Of a stretch of 17,060 nt of DNA, positions 1 through 7,553 are shown one piece after another. How positions within the stretch are numbered: the stretch's first letter is position 1; each line of letters starts with the position of its first letter. The stretch is from Baffinella frigidus (lineage: Eukaryota > Cryptophyceae > Cryptomonadales > Baffinellaceae). The stretch spans positions 66,486 through 83,545 of the forward strand of contig MU647303.1 in the NCBI GenBank assembly GCA_026770585.1, read 5' to 3'. The notes under the pieces were generated by a model, which had not been told where the DNA came from, searched no databases, and saw only the letters and a program-made list of their open reading frames with translations. Position numbers and translations under genes: made by a program.

Positions 1-411
1 CATCGTCTACTTCATCGCTGGCGCACCCTCGGCGGCGCGCGCCAGCAGCGACGGCCAAGCGTTCCACGCTCGGTCATCGCAACGTCTTCGTGCACACGGG
101 TTTCCTCCCGCGTCGCGCACATCGACATCTATTTCGTGTTGGGCTCCTCGTCGCCCGCGTCGACGGTCTACGTCTCTCGTCTCGCCCTCCCCCTGGGGGG
201 GGCCCCGCGGGCTCCGTTGAGGGGGGGAGGAGAGAGAAGAGCCTTGCATGGCAGAGTTTATTTTGCCCTCGCTAGTTCAATAAAGTCATCTGTGACTTAC
301 CTGAAGTACACCTTTGTTAATATCACTGCTGCACAGTGTTCTCGAGGCTGCAAAGAAGGCTGTTCGCCGCAGCCTTCACACTTGATCCAGATGCCAATGT
401 TGGGAGCTTGA
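1..411 (+). other. Unidentified open frame running in from the left edge
   Basis: The frame beginning at base 1 stays open to the stop at 409-411, about 136 codons, so it could be the 3' end of a gene that starts outside the window. The first 200 bases are GC-rich, as in the coding part of the methyltransferase gene, but two other frames are also open for long stretches there, so the open frame may simply follow from composition. I recognise no domain. The last third (VYFALASS onward) lies in sequence of ordinary composition containing AATAAAG near 280, which could be a polyadenylation-like signal. I infer at most a degenerate gene end. Confidence 0.15.
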
Positions 412-412
412 A

Positions 413-1130
413 GAAGAGAGATTGATAATTTATTGCCAAACAACCAGCGTCAGCGCCGCACATGCTACGCATTGTGCCACTTACTGTACCCCGTGTCGGC
501 CGCTCATACGAGCATTTTCCGGATGAATTCTAACTCCACCTCCTACAGCTCGAAGAACCTGAAGGATCTAAAGGACCGTGCGCATCACCCCAACCTCAAG
601 CTCCTGCACCCACGACCGCGACCAATCAGGTTTTTGGTTTGGGAACCCATAGAACTAGATGCTTTCACCTATAGACACCAGTTTTGGCAGAGGTTTAGGA
701 CCTGGAACCTCCATCCTGAAGCTTGAAACATTCATCCCAAAGCTTGGAACCTCTACCTGAAGGCTTGATCATCTTGACCTTTGAGCCTCCATCCCGAATG
801 CCACCAATACAACTGGAAAACAACCTGGTACCCCGCCCCACATCCAGTTTCAGTTTGTGGCCACGTTTTTGCTGAACTGGCACTTCTGCGACTGGCTGAT
901 GGGTTCTTTTTGGCCATACTAAAAGCCGCGACATCTCCAACCAGTAGTGTGGCCGACCAGAACCAATCAGCCAGTCTCATTATCACCAGTTCGTAGGAGG
1001 TTCAGTCAGAATCTATCCGGAAATTGCTCGTATGAGCGGCCGACACGGGGTACAGTAGTGGCACAATGCGTAGCATGTGCGGCGCTGACGCTGGTTGTTT
1101 GGCACTAAATTATCAATCACTAAATTATCA
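413..1130. mobile_element. Element with ~115-bp terminal inverted repeats
   Basis: The left arm (about 422-535, starting GATTGATAATTTATTGCC) is repeated in inverted form at about 1005-1116. The right arm reads CCGGAAATTGCTCGTATGAG and runs on through GGCACTAAATTATCAATC, with only scattered mismatches. The right tip carries extra copies of AAATTATCAATC at about 1107-1130 and again near 1168. The 470-bp core has no credible protein. It contains a loose 25-bp tandem pattern (TTGGAACCTCCATCC-like) at about 700-800 and a fragment (549-582) related to the dispersed repeat at 1573-1795. Long arms with no transposase fit a non-autonomous foldback or Mutator-like element. I could not define a clear target-site duplication. 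Confidence 0.7.
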
Positions 1131-1572
1131 ATCCGCTAGATAGAAGAACAAACCTCGGTCACGAACAAATTATCAATCTCTACCACCAGTTCGAGACTGG
1201 CATTTGGCGTCAGCGCGCGCTTTCTCTTCCGGCAGGGGCCCGCCGCAGTCCCCCCTCCACGTGTCCCCCTACGCGGGACTCAGTTCGGAGCCCAAAAACT
1301 GATTTAAAAGGGTCTCAGGATTGAGTCCGAAGGTCGTAGGATAGAATCAGAAGGTGTCAGTATTCTGGGCATGGAAATTTACTACACAGCATGATCTTTA
1401 TCAGTAGTATTGAAGCATCCGTGTTGTAATTTTCACTGGTTCCTGAGGCTTTTTAAAAAATCAAAACCGTTTTCATATGAGATTGTCCACGCCCCTGTCC
1501 GTGCCCCCACCAGTTGCCGGACCGCTGATCCACCGCGGGATTTCCACCTCCCTCGTGCGTGGCGTCTTTCAC
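1131..1572. other. Intergenic stretch with no recognised feature
   Basis: Apart from a stray AAATTATCAATCTCT copy of the preceding element's tip at about 1168-1182, I see no gene, RNA or repeat in this stretch. It has mixed composition and no frame with plausible protein content. Confidence 0.5.
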
Positions 1573-1795
1573 AGCCACAGGGTCCTTTAGGTCCTTTACG
1601 TTCTTCGAGCTCCCAACATAGGCGGACAGTGGACCTTATCCGCAGAAAAGCCAGGCCGCCGCCTCTTCGTATTTTCTCTGTTCGCCGGTCAGGTCCATTA
1701 GGTCCTTGAGGTTCTTCGAGCTCCCAACATAGGCGGACACCGGAACTGGTTCTGTAGAGAGGCCATGCTTCCTTTCGGATCACATCAAGCTACGC
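1573..1795. repeat. Dispersed repeat with a duplicated core
   Basis: The core GTTCTTCGAGCTCCCAACAT followed by AGGCGGACA occurs twice, at about 1599-1628 and 1710-1739, each preceded by GGTCC(T/A)TTA-type short repeats. The right part (about 1692-1795, ending CCTTTCGGATCACATCAAGC) is present in inverted orientation inside intron 1 of the methyltransferase gene (3649-3754). A shorter relative is at 549-582 within the long-TIR element. I see no coding capacity. It may be a fragment of a transposable element, but no termini are clear. Confidence 0.7.
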
Positions 1796-1879
1796 CCCCC
1801 CCAACACCACCCCACCCCCCCGGAGGGCCACGCGATTCATGACCTTATGATTCGGGCACTCCTTGGGAGGAAAGTCATG

Positions 1880-2489
1880 TGTGACCCTGAACCCTAAACC
1901 TTAAACCCTGAACCCTAAACCCTAAACCCTACACCCTAAACCCTACACCCAAACGCCGAAACCTGACACCCTCAACCCTAAACACTGAAGCTTACCCCCT
2001 AAACCCTCCAATCTAAAGCCTACACCCTACACCCTAAACCCTCGACCCTGAACCCTGAACCCTGAACCCTAACCCCTAAACCCTGAACCCTAAACCCTAA
2101 ACCCTACGCCCTACACCCTACACCCTACACCCTACACCCTGAACCCTGAATCCTAAACCCAACCAACCGCACACACCCTATACCCTAAACTCAAAACCCT
2201 ATGCTCTAAACCCTAACCTGACCCCTAAACGCCAAACCCTCAACCCTTATCCCCAAACCCCAAACCTCAAACCCTAATCTCTAAATCCGAAACCCTTAAC
2301 ATTCAATCCTCAACCCTCAACCATAAAGCCTCATGTCTAAACCCTGAAGCCTAAAGCCTAAACCCTCAACCCTCAACCCTCAACCCTGAATCCTAAACCC
2401 CAAACCCTACACCACACACCCGAACGCCTAAAGCCTGAAGCCTAACCCCAAACCCTGCACTATCAACCCTAGACCCTAAACCTTAAACC

Positions 2490-2520
<31 letters not shown>
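1880..2520. repeat. C-rich degenerate telomere-like heptamer array
   Basis: About 640 bp of CCCTAAA, CCCTGAA, CCCTCAA and CCCTACA units, with occasional 6- and 8-base variants. The pattern is the C-strand of the TTTAGGG plant/algal telomere type, but it is heavily degenerate and lies between other features, so it is an interstitial satellite and not a chromosome end. The same units make up the introns of the gene at 2999-4583. The opposite, G-rich strand appears in arrays at 8700-9075, 12385-12600 and 13044-13160. Confidence 0.9.
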
Positions 2521-2646
2521 CCTGACGTAGACCAAGTGCAACGTGGCAGTCGGCACGCCACAGAAGACCATGGTGTCCTAGGCATAGTCCCTACTGTACA
2601 TGCAGCCCTGAGAGGTCCGCTCAATGCCCTCCATGACCATCTGCGC
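2521..2646. other. Unassigned spacer between satellite and small MITE
   Basis: This unique-looking sequence of ordinary composition separates the heptamer array from the following inverted-repeat element. No frame, hairpin or repeat stands out. Confidence 0.4.
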
Positions 2647-2767
2647 GTTTTTTTGATATATCAACGAGATTGTTGATATATCAAGGACCTTGGAGCCCTT
2701 GAATGGTTTGAATGCTCCTTATATATCAAGTCCGTTGAACACCAAACAGTTGATATATCAAAAAACC
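2647..2767. mobile_element. Small MITE-like inverted-repeat element (GATATATCAA type)
   Basis: The left end TTTTTTTGATATATCAAC (2648-2665) is inverted at the right end GTTGATATATCAAAAAAC (2749-2766). Two further TTGATATATCAA-like motifs occur inside, at about 2672-2684 and 2720-2730. At about 120 bp, with no coding capacity, it fits a miniature inverted-repeat element. No second full copy is in the window. Confidence 0.55.
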
Positions 2768-2998
2768 TTAGATACGGGCTTATGGAGTTTATGGAGCTTT
2801 AATGAACGTTGTACGTCAGTTCGCACGTTTCCACATCCGTTGGATCGAAACGCGGTGGTGGGCACAGCCGCGGCTGAAGAAGCGTGGTGCTCGGTTCTTT
2901 TTTCCTTTATTTTTTTTAGACAGTAAAAACCTGCTAGTGGAGTCCTAAGGAATTCCTAAGGAATCCAAACGACAGTGCTGGATGCCTAAGGAACACAG
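2768..2998 (+). promoter_or_regulatory. Upstream region of the methyltransferase gene
   Basis: This 230-bp stretch between a MITE-like element and the predicted start should contain the promoter. No clear TATA box is visible. Near the start codon a 28-bp pattern (CTAAGGAA..CA.A.GA.AGTGC) is repeated at about 2956-3010, with CCTAAGGAA occurring three times at about 2943-2993. An in-frame TAA at 2987-2989 limits the longest possible coding frame to the ATG at 2999. Confidence 0.35.
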
Positions 2999-3978
2999 AT
3001 GATAGTGCGTCACGCTCAACCTCTGCTATATTCGACGACGACTCGTCTCTCCGCGACGACGCTGCCCTGCTCCGCATCCGCCTTGAGCGCCAACCGCCGC
3101 GCCGCCGCCTTCCAAACGCCCTTGGCCCCGCGCGCGCTGTTCTCCCGCTTCCCGGTACGCCGGAACCTCGCGGCCATCTTCATCGTGTCAAGCCTGCATC
3201 GTGCCGCCTCCTCCTCCTCCTCCGACTCGCACCATCCTACGCAAGCGGGCCGCCGCGAACCACTGAACATGGATCCGCATGCGTACACTGCACTGCCGAT
3301 CGCGGCCGCCCGCGCCATGGCCTTCATGCAGAGCGACGACCCCATCATCCGCGACCCGCTGGCCGCAAAGCTCGTTGCGGGAGAGACGCACCTGATGAAC
3401 GGCGCGAACGTCGAGTACATGAGCATGCGGTGCTTGCTAGGTGACGAGCTCGTCCGGGAGCGGCACGCCCAAGCAGGAGTTCGGCAGGTGGTGTCGCTCG
3501 GCGCCGGGATGGACTCCCGCGCCTTCCGACTCAACCTGCTCGACACCACCTTCTATGAGGTGGACAAGCAGGTGCCTCAACCCTCAACCCGCAACCCTAA
3601 TCCCTTCAGAAACCATAAAATCTTAACCCTACGCGATCCTCTGTACAGAGGGGCTTGATGTGATCCGAAAGGAAGCATGGCCTTTCTACAGACCAAGCTC
3701 CGGTGTCCGCCTATGTTGGGAGTTCAAAGAACCTAAAGGACCTAACGGAACCCTAAACCCCAAACCCTAAACGCAGGGCCTGTTCGACGTCAAGGAGCCG
3801 CTAGTCGCAGATGTACCGCTGGAGTGTGCTGCCCGCAGGTTGTCCCTCAACCCTCAACCCGCAACCCTCGACCCGCAACCCGCAACCCTCAAACCGCAAC
3901 CCGCAACCCGCAACCCTCAACCCTCAACCCTCAACCCGCAACCCTCAACCCTCAACCCTCAAACCGCAACCCGGAACC

Positions 3979-4010
<32 letters not shown>

Positions 4011-4583
4011 ACCCCTCAACCCTCAACCCGCAACTCTCAACCCTCACCCCTCAACCCTCACCCCTCAACCCTCAACCCGCAACCCTCACCCTTCAGAAAC
4101 CGTAAAATCTAAACCCTCAACCGCAGGCTCGTGGTTGGAACGCTCGGTGAAATGGACCTCGGAGCAAAGCTGCGCGCGGCCGGGTTCGATAGCGCCAAGC
4201 CGACCGTGTGGCTGCTGGAGGGCCTGCTCCCGTACATCTCGCGCGAGCGCATGCCGCAGCTCGCCCGGGACATCGGCGCCCTGTCGGCGGCGGGGAGCGG
4301 GCTGTGGGGCGATGGCTTCTCGCAGACGTCTGTGGACCGCGGGATGGTGTTCCACGGCGTGGCCTTCGAGTCCGGCTTCGACAACTACGCCGAGCTCTTT
4401 CGGGACGGCGGCTTCGATAGGGCCGACGTGGTTGACTTCACGGGGATTCATCTGGATCGGGGCAAGCGCGCGATGCGCATCGACCCCAGATACGTGCTCA
4501 CGCCCGCCACGACGCGCGGCCACGGGATGTGCCTCATGGTGCGGGCGTACAAATCATCAAAGGGACGTGATTCTGAATTATGA
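2999..4583 (+). CDS. SAM-dependent methyltransferase, leucine carboxyl methyltransferase-like family (three exons)
   Basis: Predicted exons are 2999-3571, 3777-3838 and 4127-4583, which join in frame to 363 residues. Residues 97-106 (TALPIAAARA) and the following IIRDPLAAKLV match the N-terminal signature of the family. Residues 164-174 (VVSLGAGMDSR) are SAM-binding motif I. FYEVD (185-189) supplies the acidic ribose-binding residue, followed in exon 2 by LFDVKEPL. Exon 3 begins LVVGTLGEMDL and has WLLEGLLPYI (240-249), the conserved post-III region. Family members methylate carboxyl or hydroxyl groups, but the substrate cannot be read from the sequence. About 90 residues rich in Arg, Ser and Ala precede the conserved domain and may be an organelle-targeting extension. 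A second possible start is Met91 at 3269. The stop at 4581-4583 lies 15 bases before a MITE. Splice sites are inferred from reading-frame continuity and family order, not from transcripts. Confidence 0.87.
3572..3776 (+). other. Predicted intron 1, satellite-derived and carrying a dispersed repeat
   Basis: Phase-0 intron, CAG|GTGCCTCAACCC at the donor and AAACGCAG|GGC at the acceptor, 205 bp. Both ends are heptamer satellite (CCCTCAA, CCCGCAA, CCCTAAA). The block CCCTTCAGAAACCATAAAAT at about 3600-3619 recurs in intron 2. The middle (3649-3754) is an inverted copy of the dispersed repeat found at 1692-1795, so a mobile or duplicated fragment sits inside the intron. An in-frame stop (3656-3658) shows that the region cannot be read through. 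Confidence 0.82.
3839..4126 (+). other. Predicted intron 2, made almost wholly of heptamer satellite
   Basis: Phase-2 intron of 288 bp, donor GCAG|GTTGTCCC and acceptor AACCGCAG|GCTC. From 3843 onward it is a run of CCCTCAA and CCCGCAA heptamers. All three forward frames stay open because the array lacks stops, which produces artefactual NPQPSTLNPQP-type peptides. Near the 3' end is the block CCCTTCAGAAACCGTAAAAT (about 4089-4108), shared with intron 1. TCTAAAC just after it is a possible branch-point region. Removing the intron joins AG to G as an Arg codon and restores the methyltransferase frame. Confidence 0.85.
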
Positions 4584-4598
4584 GATTCTTGGTGCCTG

Positions 4599-4725
4599 TA
4601 CAGGGGTACCTCGCTCATAAGAAACCACCGCCCCCTAGGACCCTACAGTAGAACTACATGTATGCCTAGGGCCCCATGGTGGTCTTAGGGAAGGGGCGGT
4701 TTCTTATGAGCGAGGTGCCCCTGTA
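4599..4725. mobile_element. TA-flanked MITE, family A (CAGGGGTACCTCGC)
   Basis: The terminal inverted repeat CAGGGGTACCTCGCTCATAA continues as GAAACC and is bounded by TA on both sides. The inner part has CCTAGGACCC and its complement. The element can fold end to end. It has no coding capacity. TA duplication and a CA-starting terminus fit Tc1/mariner-type MITEs. This copy begins 15 bases after the methyltransferase stop, so it probably lies in the 3' untranslated region. Confidence 0.85.
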
Positions 4726-5056
4726 GCGGGAGTGTATCATTAGGTGGCAGTACTACTAGTATGCGGGAGATCGACACACCTCTAAAAAGTGTGATGTGCG
4801 CGGGGGCGGATTTGTCAGATCACTGGCCCTCGAAGACACGCGCTGTAGTAAAGATGTTGGAAAAGAAGGAAGTTTATCGTAGCTGGTTCAACTGAACGGC
4901 CCGAAGACTGGCCACGTCCCCGGGGGGGGTTACAGTAGCACTCGCAAGACCAATTTTTTCCCGCTGTATCAACGTGCACAAAAAAAACAGTCAGTGTGCG
5001 GACGTTAAATTTAACGTCCGCAGAAAAGCAGTCAGTGTGCGGATGTTAAATAAATA
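4726..5056. repeat. Short repeats preceding the long hairpin
   Basis: No gene is seen here. CAGTCAGTGTGCGGACGTTA and a near-copy (CAGTCAGTGTGCGGATGTTA) occur at about 4989 and 5029. The first is joined to a perfect palindrome GGACGTTAAATTTAACGTCC (about 5000-5019). The sequence TTCAACTGAACGGCCCGAAG at about 4888 reappears with slight changes in the loop of the next hairpin. These pieces look like debris of the same foldback family. Confidence 0.6.
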
Positions 5057-5235
5057 ACGTCCACATCGCTGTGTACAGTGTGTGACCTTGTATTGTGTGG
5101 CCTTCATCTCGAGTCAGCCCTGTAGCTGATTTCAACTGAATGGCCCGAAGGCTGGTCACGAACCAGCTACAGGGCTGACTCGAAATGAAGGCCACACAAT
5201 ACAAGGTCACACACTGTACACAGCGATGTGGACGT
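5057..5235. repeat. Near-perfect 72-bp-arm hairpin
   Basis: Arm 5057-5128 (ACGTCCACATCGCTGTGTAC onward) is the reverse complement of 5164-5235 with one mismatch that I can find. The 35-bp loop (TTCAACTGAATGGCCCGAAG and following) is a relative of the segment at about 4888. An inverted repeat this intact suggests a recent foldback element or an inverted duplication. Transcribed RNA would form one long duplex. Confidence 0.85.
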
Positions 5236-5307
5236 CCCGTGTTTCTTCTCAACGTGGGGCGGTCCGAAAGGTGTGGTGCAGTGTTTCGGTGCAAAAAAAC
5301 TGATGGG

Positions 5308-5429
5308 TACAGGGGTACCTCGCTCATAAGAAACCGCCCCCCCCTAGGACCCTACAGTAGAGCTATGCCTAGGGTCCTATGGTGGTCCTAAGGGGGGGGG
5401 CGGTTTCTTATGAGCGAGGTACCCCTGTA
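5308..5429. mobile_element. TA-flanked MITE, family A
   Basis: Same terminal inverted repeat as the copy at 4599, bounded by TA. The centre reads TAGAGCTATGCCTAGGGTCC. Arms pair over roughly 40 bp each, with a G/C-run length difference (GCCCCCCCCT against AGGGGGGGGG). No coding capacity. Confidence 0.88.
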
Positions 5430-5571
5430 GCCTTGTCTCGTGCTTGAAAACTGATGGGTGGCCTTCGCCCTTACTCGTCGGCCACACTACTGTTGCCCCC
5501 ATAGGAACAAGAATAAAGGTTTATTGGTATCCGAAGTTCCTTGCAGGGGGCACATGGATCGGGTGATTTTA
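5430..5571. other. Unassigned spacer between MITE and hairpin
   Basis: Ordinary composition. AATAAAGG occurs at about 5513, but no gene is seen nearby. No feature is supported. Confidence 0.35.
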
Positions 5572-5640
5572 AGTCGTGTCCAAGTTGTGGGGGCCGAAAC
5601 TCCAAATTGGAGTTTCAGCGCCCACAACTTGGACACGACT
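5572..5640. repeat. Short foldback with ~33-bp arms
   Basis: AGTCGTGTCCAAGTTGTGGG (5572-5591) is exactly inverted at 5621-5640. The pairing continues inward through AAACTCCAAATTGGAGTTT, with a few mismatches in the middle part. There is essentially no loop. It lies about 55 bp left of the LTR element and outside its target duplication. Confidence 0.8.
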
Positions 5641-5696
5641 CGTCATTCGTACCCGAATCAAAAAGACCCGTTTGCCCCCTCGCTATCCGACCAAGG

Positions 5697-5827
5697 TGTG
5701 AGGACCGGGTCCTGGACGGGCCCGCCTCGGGTAAAAGGGCTCCAAGGGAGAGCGCCTATAAGTAGTTGTAAGGAATCCTGTCAGTGAATCATCAGAGAAC
5801 GGAGAGCTCGTGCGGCATGCCTTCACA
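5697..5827 (+). repeat. Left LTR
   Basis: 131 bp, TGTGAGGACC to GCCTTCACA. It contains TATAAG at 5757-5762, a plausible core promoter for element transcription. The motif GGACGGGCCCGCCTCGGG (about 5713-5730) reappears inverted at about 7801 and elsewhere near 7900 and 8150. Confidence 0.9.
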
Positions 5828-5898
5828 GGTTATGGCCCTGTGCTCGCTCCCGCTCTGCGTGCTTCGCTAGCATCACCGGCCGCGAGGGCCGCGGCAAC

Positions 5899-6345
5899 AT
5901 GTCGCCAGCGCCACCGCTGCGCGGCCACATCAACATCAACCAAGAAATCCGTAAGTTCCAGCGAGCGCAGATGGGCGACCAGCTCAGCGCTCCGACGCCC
6001 GCCAGCGGCGGCATGGGAGCTGTCCCGGGCGGCACGTTCCTCCTCAACGGCGCGGCGATCTCCTGGAAGAGCAAGAAGCAGCCATACATGAGCCCGGCTG
6101 CCAACATCGACAAGAAATGCGAGACGGCCCATTGCGCCGCAGTGAAGACGGCCCATGGCGCCGCAGTGAAGACGGCCCACGGCGCCGCAGTGAAGACGGC
6201 CCACGGCGCCGCAGTCAAGACGGCCGACGGCGCCACATCAGACGACTCCCTCCAGGAGGGATCGATCGACATCAAGAATTTCACGAACATCAACAACATG
6301 ATCAAGACGGCCGCCGGCGCCGCACCAGGCCTCACCGCGGGATAA
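5899..6345 (+). CDS. Internal ORF of the LTR element with RNase H-like scrap and 8-residue repeats
   Basis: 148 residues from the ATG at 5899 to the TAA at 6343-6345. Residues 44-61 (GGTFLLNGAAISWKSKKQ) closely resemble the start of the RNase H domain of Copia polyproteins. The usual continuation with the acidic STAEAEY-like motif is missing, and catalytic residues are absent, so no RNase H activity is expected. Residues 75-115 are about five copies of an octapeptide (AVKTAHGA), encoded by a 24-bp tandem repeat at 6123-6242. A relative (IKTAAGAAPG) follows after a short unique segment. Residues 1-40 are unfamiliar. The frame may encode a small structural protein that helps packaging, or may be a chance open frame in a decayed element. 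It lies fully between the LTRs. Confidence 0.45.
   Translation: MSPAPPLRGHININQEIRKFQRAQMGDQLSAPTPASGGMGAVPGGTFLLNGAAISWKSKKQPYMSPAANIDKKCETAHCAAVKTAHGAAVKTAHGAAVKTAHGAAVKTADGATSDDSLQEGSIDIKNFTNINNMIKTAAGAAPGLTAG
6123..6242 (+). repeat. 24-bp tandem repeat inside the LTR element ORF
   Basis: Five units of GACGGCCCAYGGCGCCGCAG followed by TGAA, with one or two changes each (6123, 6147, 6171, 6195, 6219). A sixth diverged unit is at 6306-6329. The unit length is a multiple of three, so the frame is kept. Confidence 0.9.
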
Positions 6346-6704
6346 GTACACCAACATCGGCCACGCTTCGCAGCGAAGCGTCGGCATCATCGGCAACACA
6401 TCGACTTCGTTCGGCCTGCTCCGGCGCGACGACCACCAATCCAGCCTCAAGCATCGGCATCAACAAGATCTACATGTAGATTTCCTCAGTAAGAGGGTTC
6501 AGCACGGCACCGTAGACTAATGAGAGTCTAGAGCGTGTTCGCGTGCGAGACCAAGAGGGAGCCTAGAATTTTGAATCTTGCTCGCATGCCAGAGCAAGGG
6601 GGTGCGCACCTAACTTGGAATAGCAAGGGGGTGCGCCACTTGCAAGAGCAAGGGGGTGCGGACTGTATGGCCCGCTCGCGCAAGGTTGCGCGATCGAGGG
6701 GGTG

Positions 6705-6835
6705 TGTGAGGACCGGGTCCTGGACGGGCCCGCCTCGGGTAAAAGGGCTCCAAGGGAGAGCGCCTATAAGTAGTTGTAAGGAATCCTGTCAGTGAATCAT
6801 CAGAGACCGGAGAGCTCGCGCGGCATGCCTTCACA
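6705..6835 (+). repeat. Right LTR
   Basis: 131 bp, matching the left LTR except for A-to-C (AGAGAACGG versus AGAGACCGG) and T-to-C (CTCGTGCGG versus CTCGCGCGG). The TATAAG motif is at 6765-6770. It is followed directly by the CAAGG target duplication. Confidence 0.9.
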
Positions 6836-6840
6836 CAAGG

Positions 6841-7139
6841 TACACCAGAGGCATGGGATTCCTGTTGCCCCCCCCCCCCTTCGAAAGCATCACACCTCTC
6901 TCTCAAGAAGCGAGAGCAGAGCACGCCACCGAGTCACCTACCCAGAGTCGTATCACCAAATACAACGTATCCCTCAAGTGGCGAGGCCCGCAAATTTGCG
7001 GGCCGAGAGATCGAATTTCTGAATAAAGTGTGAACCGTCCCAAAAGGAGCCTCACGAGAAGCGGGAGGGTTTCTACGCTTCCGCTCTAGGGAACCGCCGT
7101 GACTACATGTAGTCACTCACCTAGCGTGGCACTTCCGGC
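6841..7139. other. Intergenic stretch with small palindromes
   Basis: No gene is supported. Two perfect short palindromes occur: GGCCCGCAAATTTGCGGGCC at about 6986-7005 and GTGACTACATGTAGTCAC at about 7099-7116. A run of C residues is at about 6867-6880. Their role is unknown. Confidence 0.5.
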
Positions 7140-7260
7140 TACAGGGGTACCTCGCTCATAAGAAACCGCCTCCCCCTAGGACCCTACTGTAGGCCTATGC
7201 CTAGGGCCGTATGCTGGTCCTAGGGGGGGGGCGGTTTCTTATGAGCGAGGTATCCCTGTA
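7140..7260. mobile_element. TA-flanked MITE, family A
   Basis: Third full copy, with TA at both ends and the right terminus slightly changed (GAGGTATCCCTGTA). Its centre reads GTAGGCCTATGCCTAGGGCC, which is useful as the unoccupied version of the nested insertion site at 7610. Confidence 0.88.
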
Positions 7261-7311
7261 AACCATGCTCTCTCTGCAGCAAGGGGCAGCGAGTCCGTGT
7301 TGGTGTTAACA

Positions 7312-7326
7312 ACGCGCGCGCGCGCG

Positions 7327-7366
<40 letters not shown>
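7312..7366. repeat. (CG)n followed by (CT)n
   Basis: Ten CG dinucleotides (7312-7331) run into about 18 CT dinucleotides. Such tracts can adopt Z-form and triplex structures. GGTATCCCTGTAGG just after looks like a broken family A terminus. Confidence 0.9.
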
Positions 7367-7369
<3 letters not shown>

Positions 7370-7553
7370 AGGTATCCCTGTAGGTATCGTCGGAGGTCCC
7401 CTCTACCCACAATGTCGGAGTTCCTATCTCACCCTGCTGGCCAGGCGGCTCTTCCCTCCGCGTTGGCATGTGACCGGCAAATTCTTGCATTTCTGGTTCC
7501 CTCACTCGTGCGAGTTACAGTACTAATAGAGCCCACCCCGGATACAGTCGATC

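Larger units (their letters stand above)
5697..6835 (+). mobile_element. Complete short LTR retroelement, non-autonomous
   Basis: Two direct repeats of 131 bp (5697-5827 and 6705-6835) begin TGTGA and end TCACA, the TG..CA terminal inversion of LTRs. They differ at two positions that I can find. A 5-bp target duplication CAAGG sits immediately outside both ends (5692-5696 and 6836-6840). A purine-rich run (GAGGGGGTG) directly precedes the right LTR and could be the polypurine tract. The 877-bp interior has one 148-residue frame with a Copia-like RNase H scrap but no reverse transcriptase, integrase or protease. The size fits a TRIM-like or deleted Copia element moved by proteins supplied elsewhere. 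I could not assign the primer-binding site. Confidence 0.9.

Noticed and set aside
1433-1783. 116-residue minus-strand frame with internal repeats
   Set aside because: The repeated peptide comes from the duplicated core of the dispersed repeat. No domain is recognised.
1880-2520. Possible chromosome end (telomere)
   Set aside because: The units are heavily degenerate, the array is internal, and similar arrays of both polarities occur throughout the window.
3016-3549. 177-residue minus-strand frame
   Set aside because: Shadow of the GC-rich methyltransferase exon 1, which has clear family motifs on the plus strand.
3824-4112. Three overlapping forward frames encoding NPQPSTLNPQP-type repeats
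   Set aside because: They are translations of the CCCTCAA/CCCGCAA satellite that forms intron 2. All three frames are open because the array has no stops.
5185-5391. 68-residue frame containing YRGTSLIRNRPPLGPYSR
   Set aside because: It is a translation of the family A MITE terminus. Such peptides come from the repeat and do not indicate a gene.
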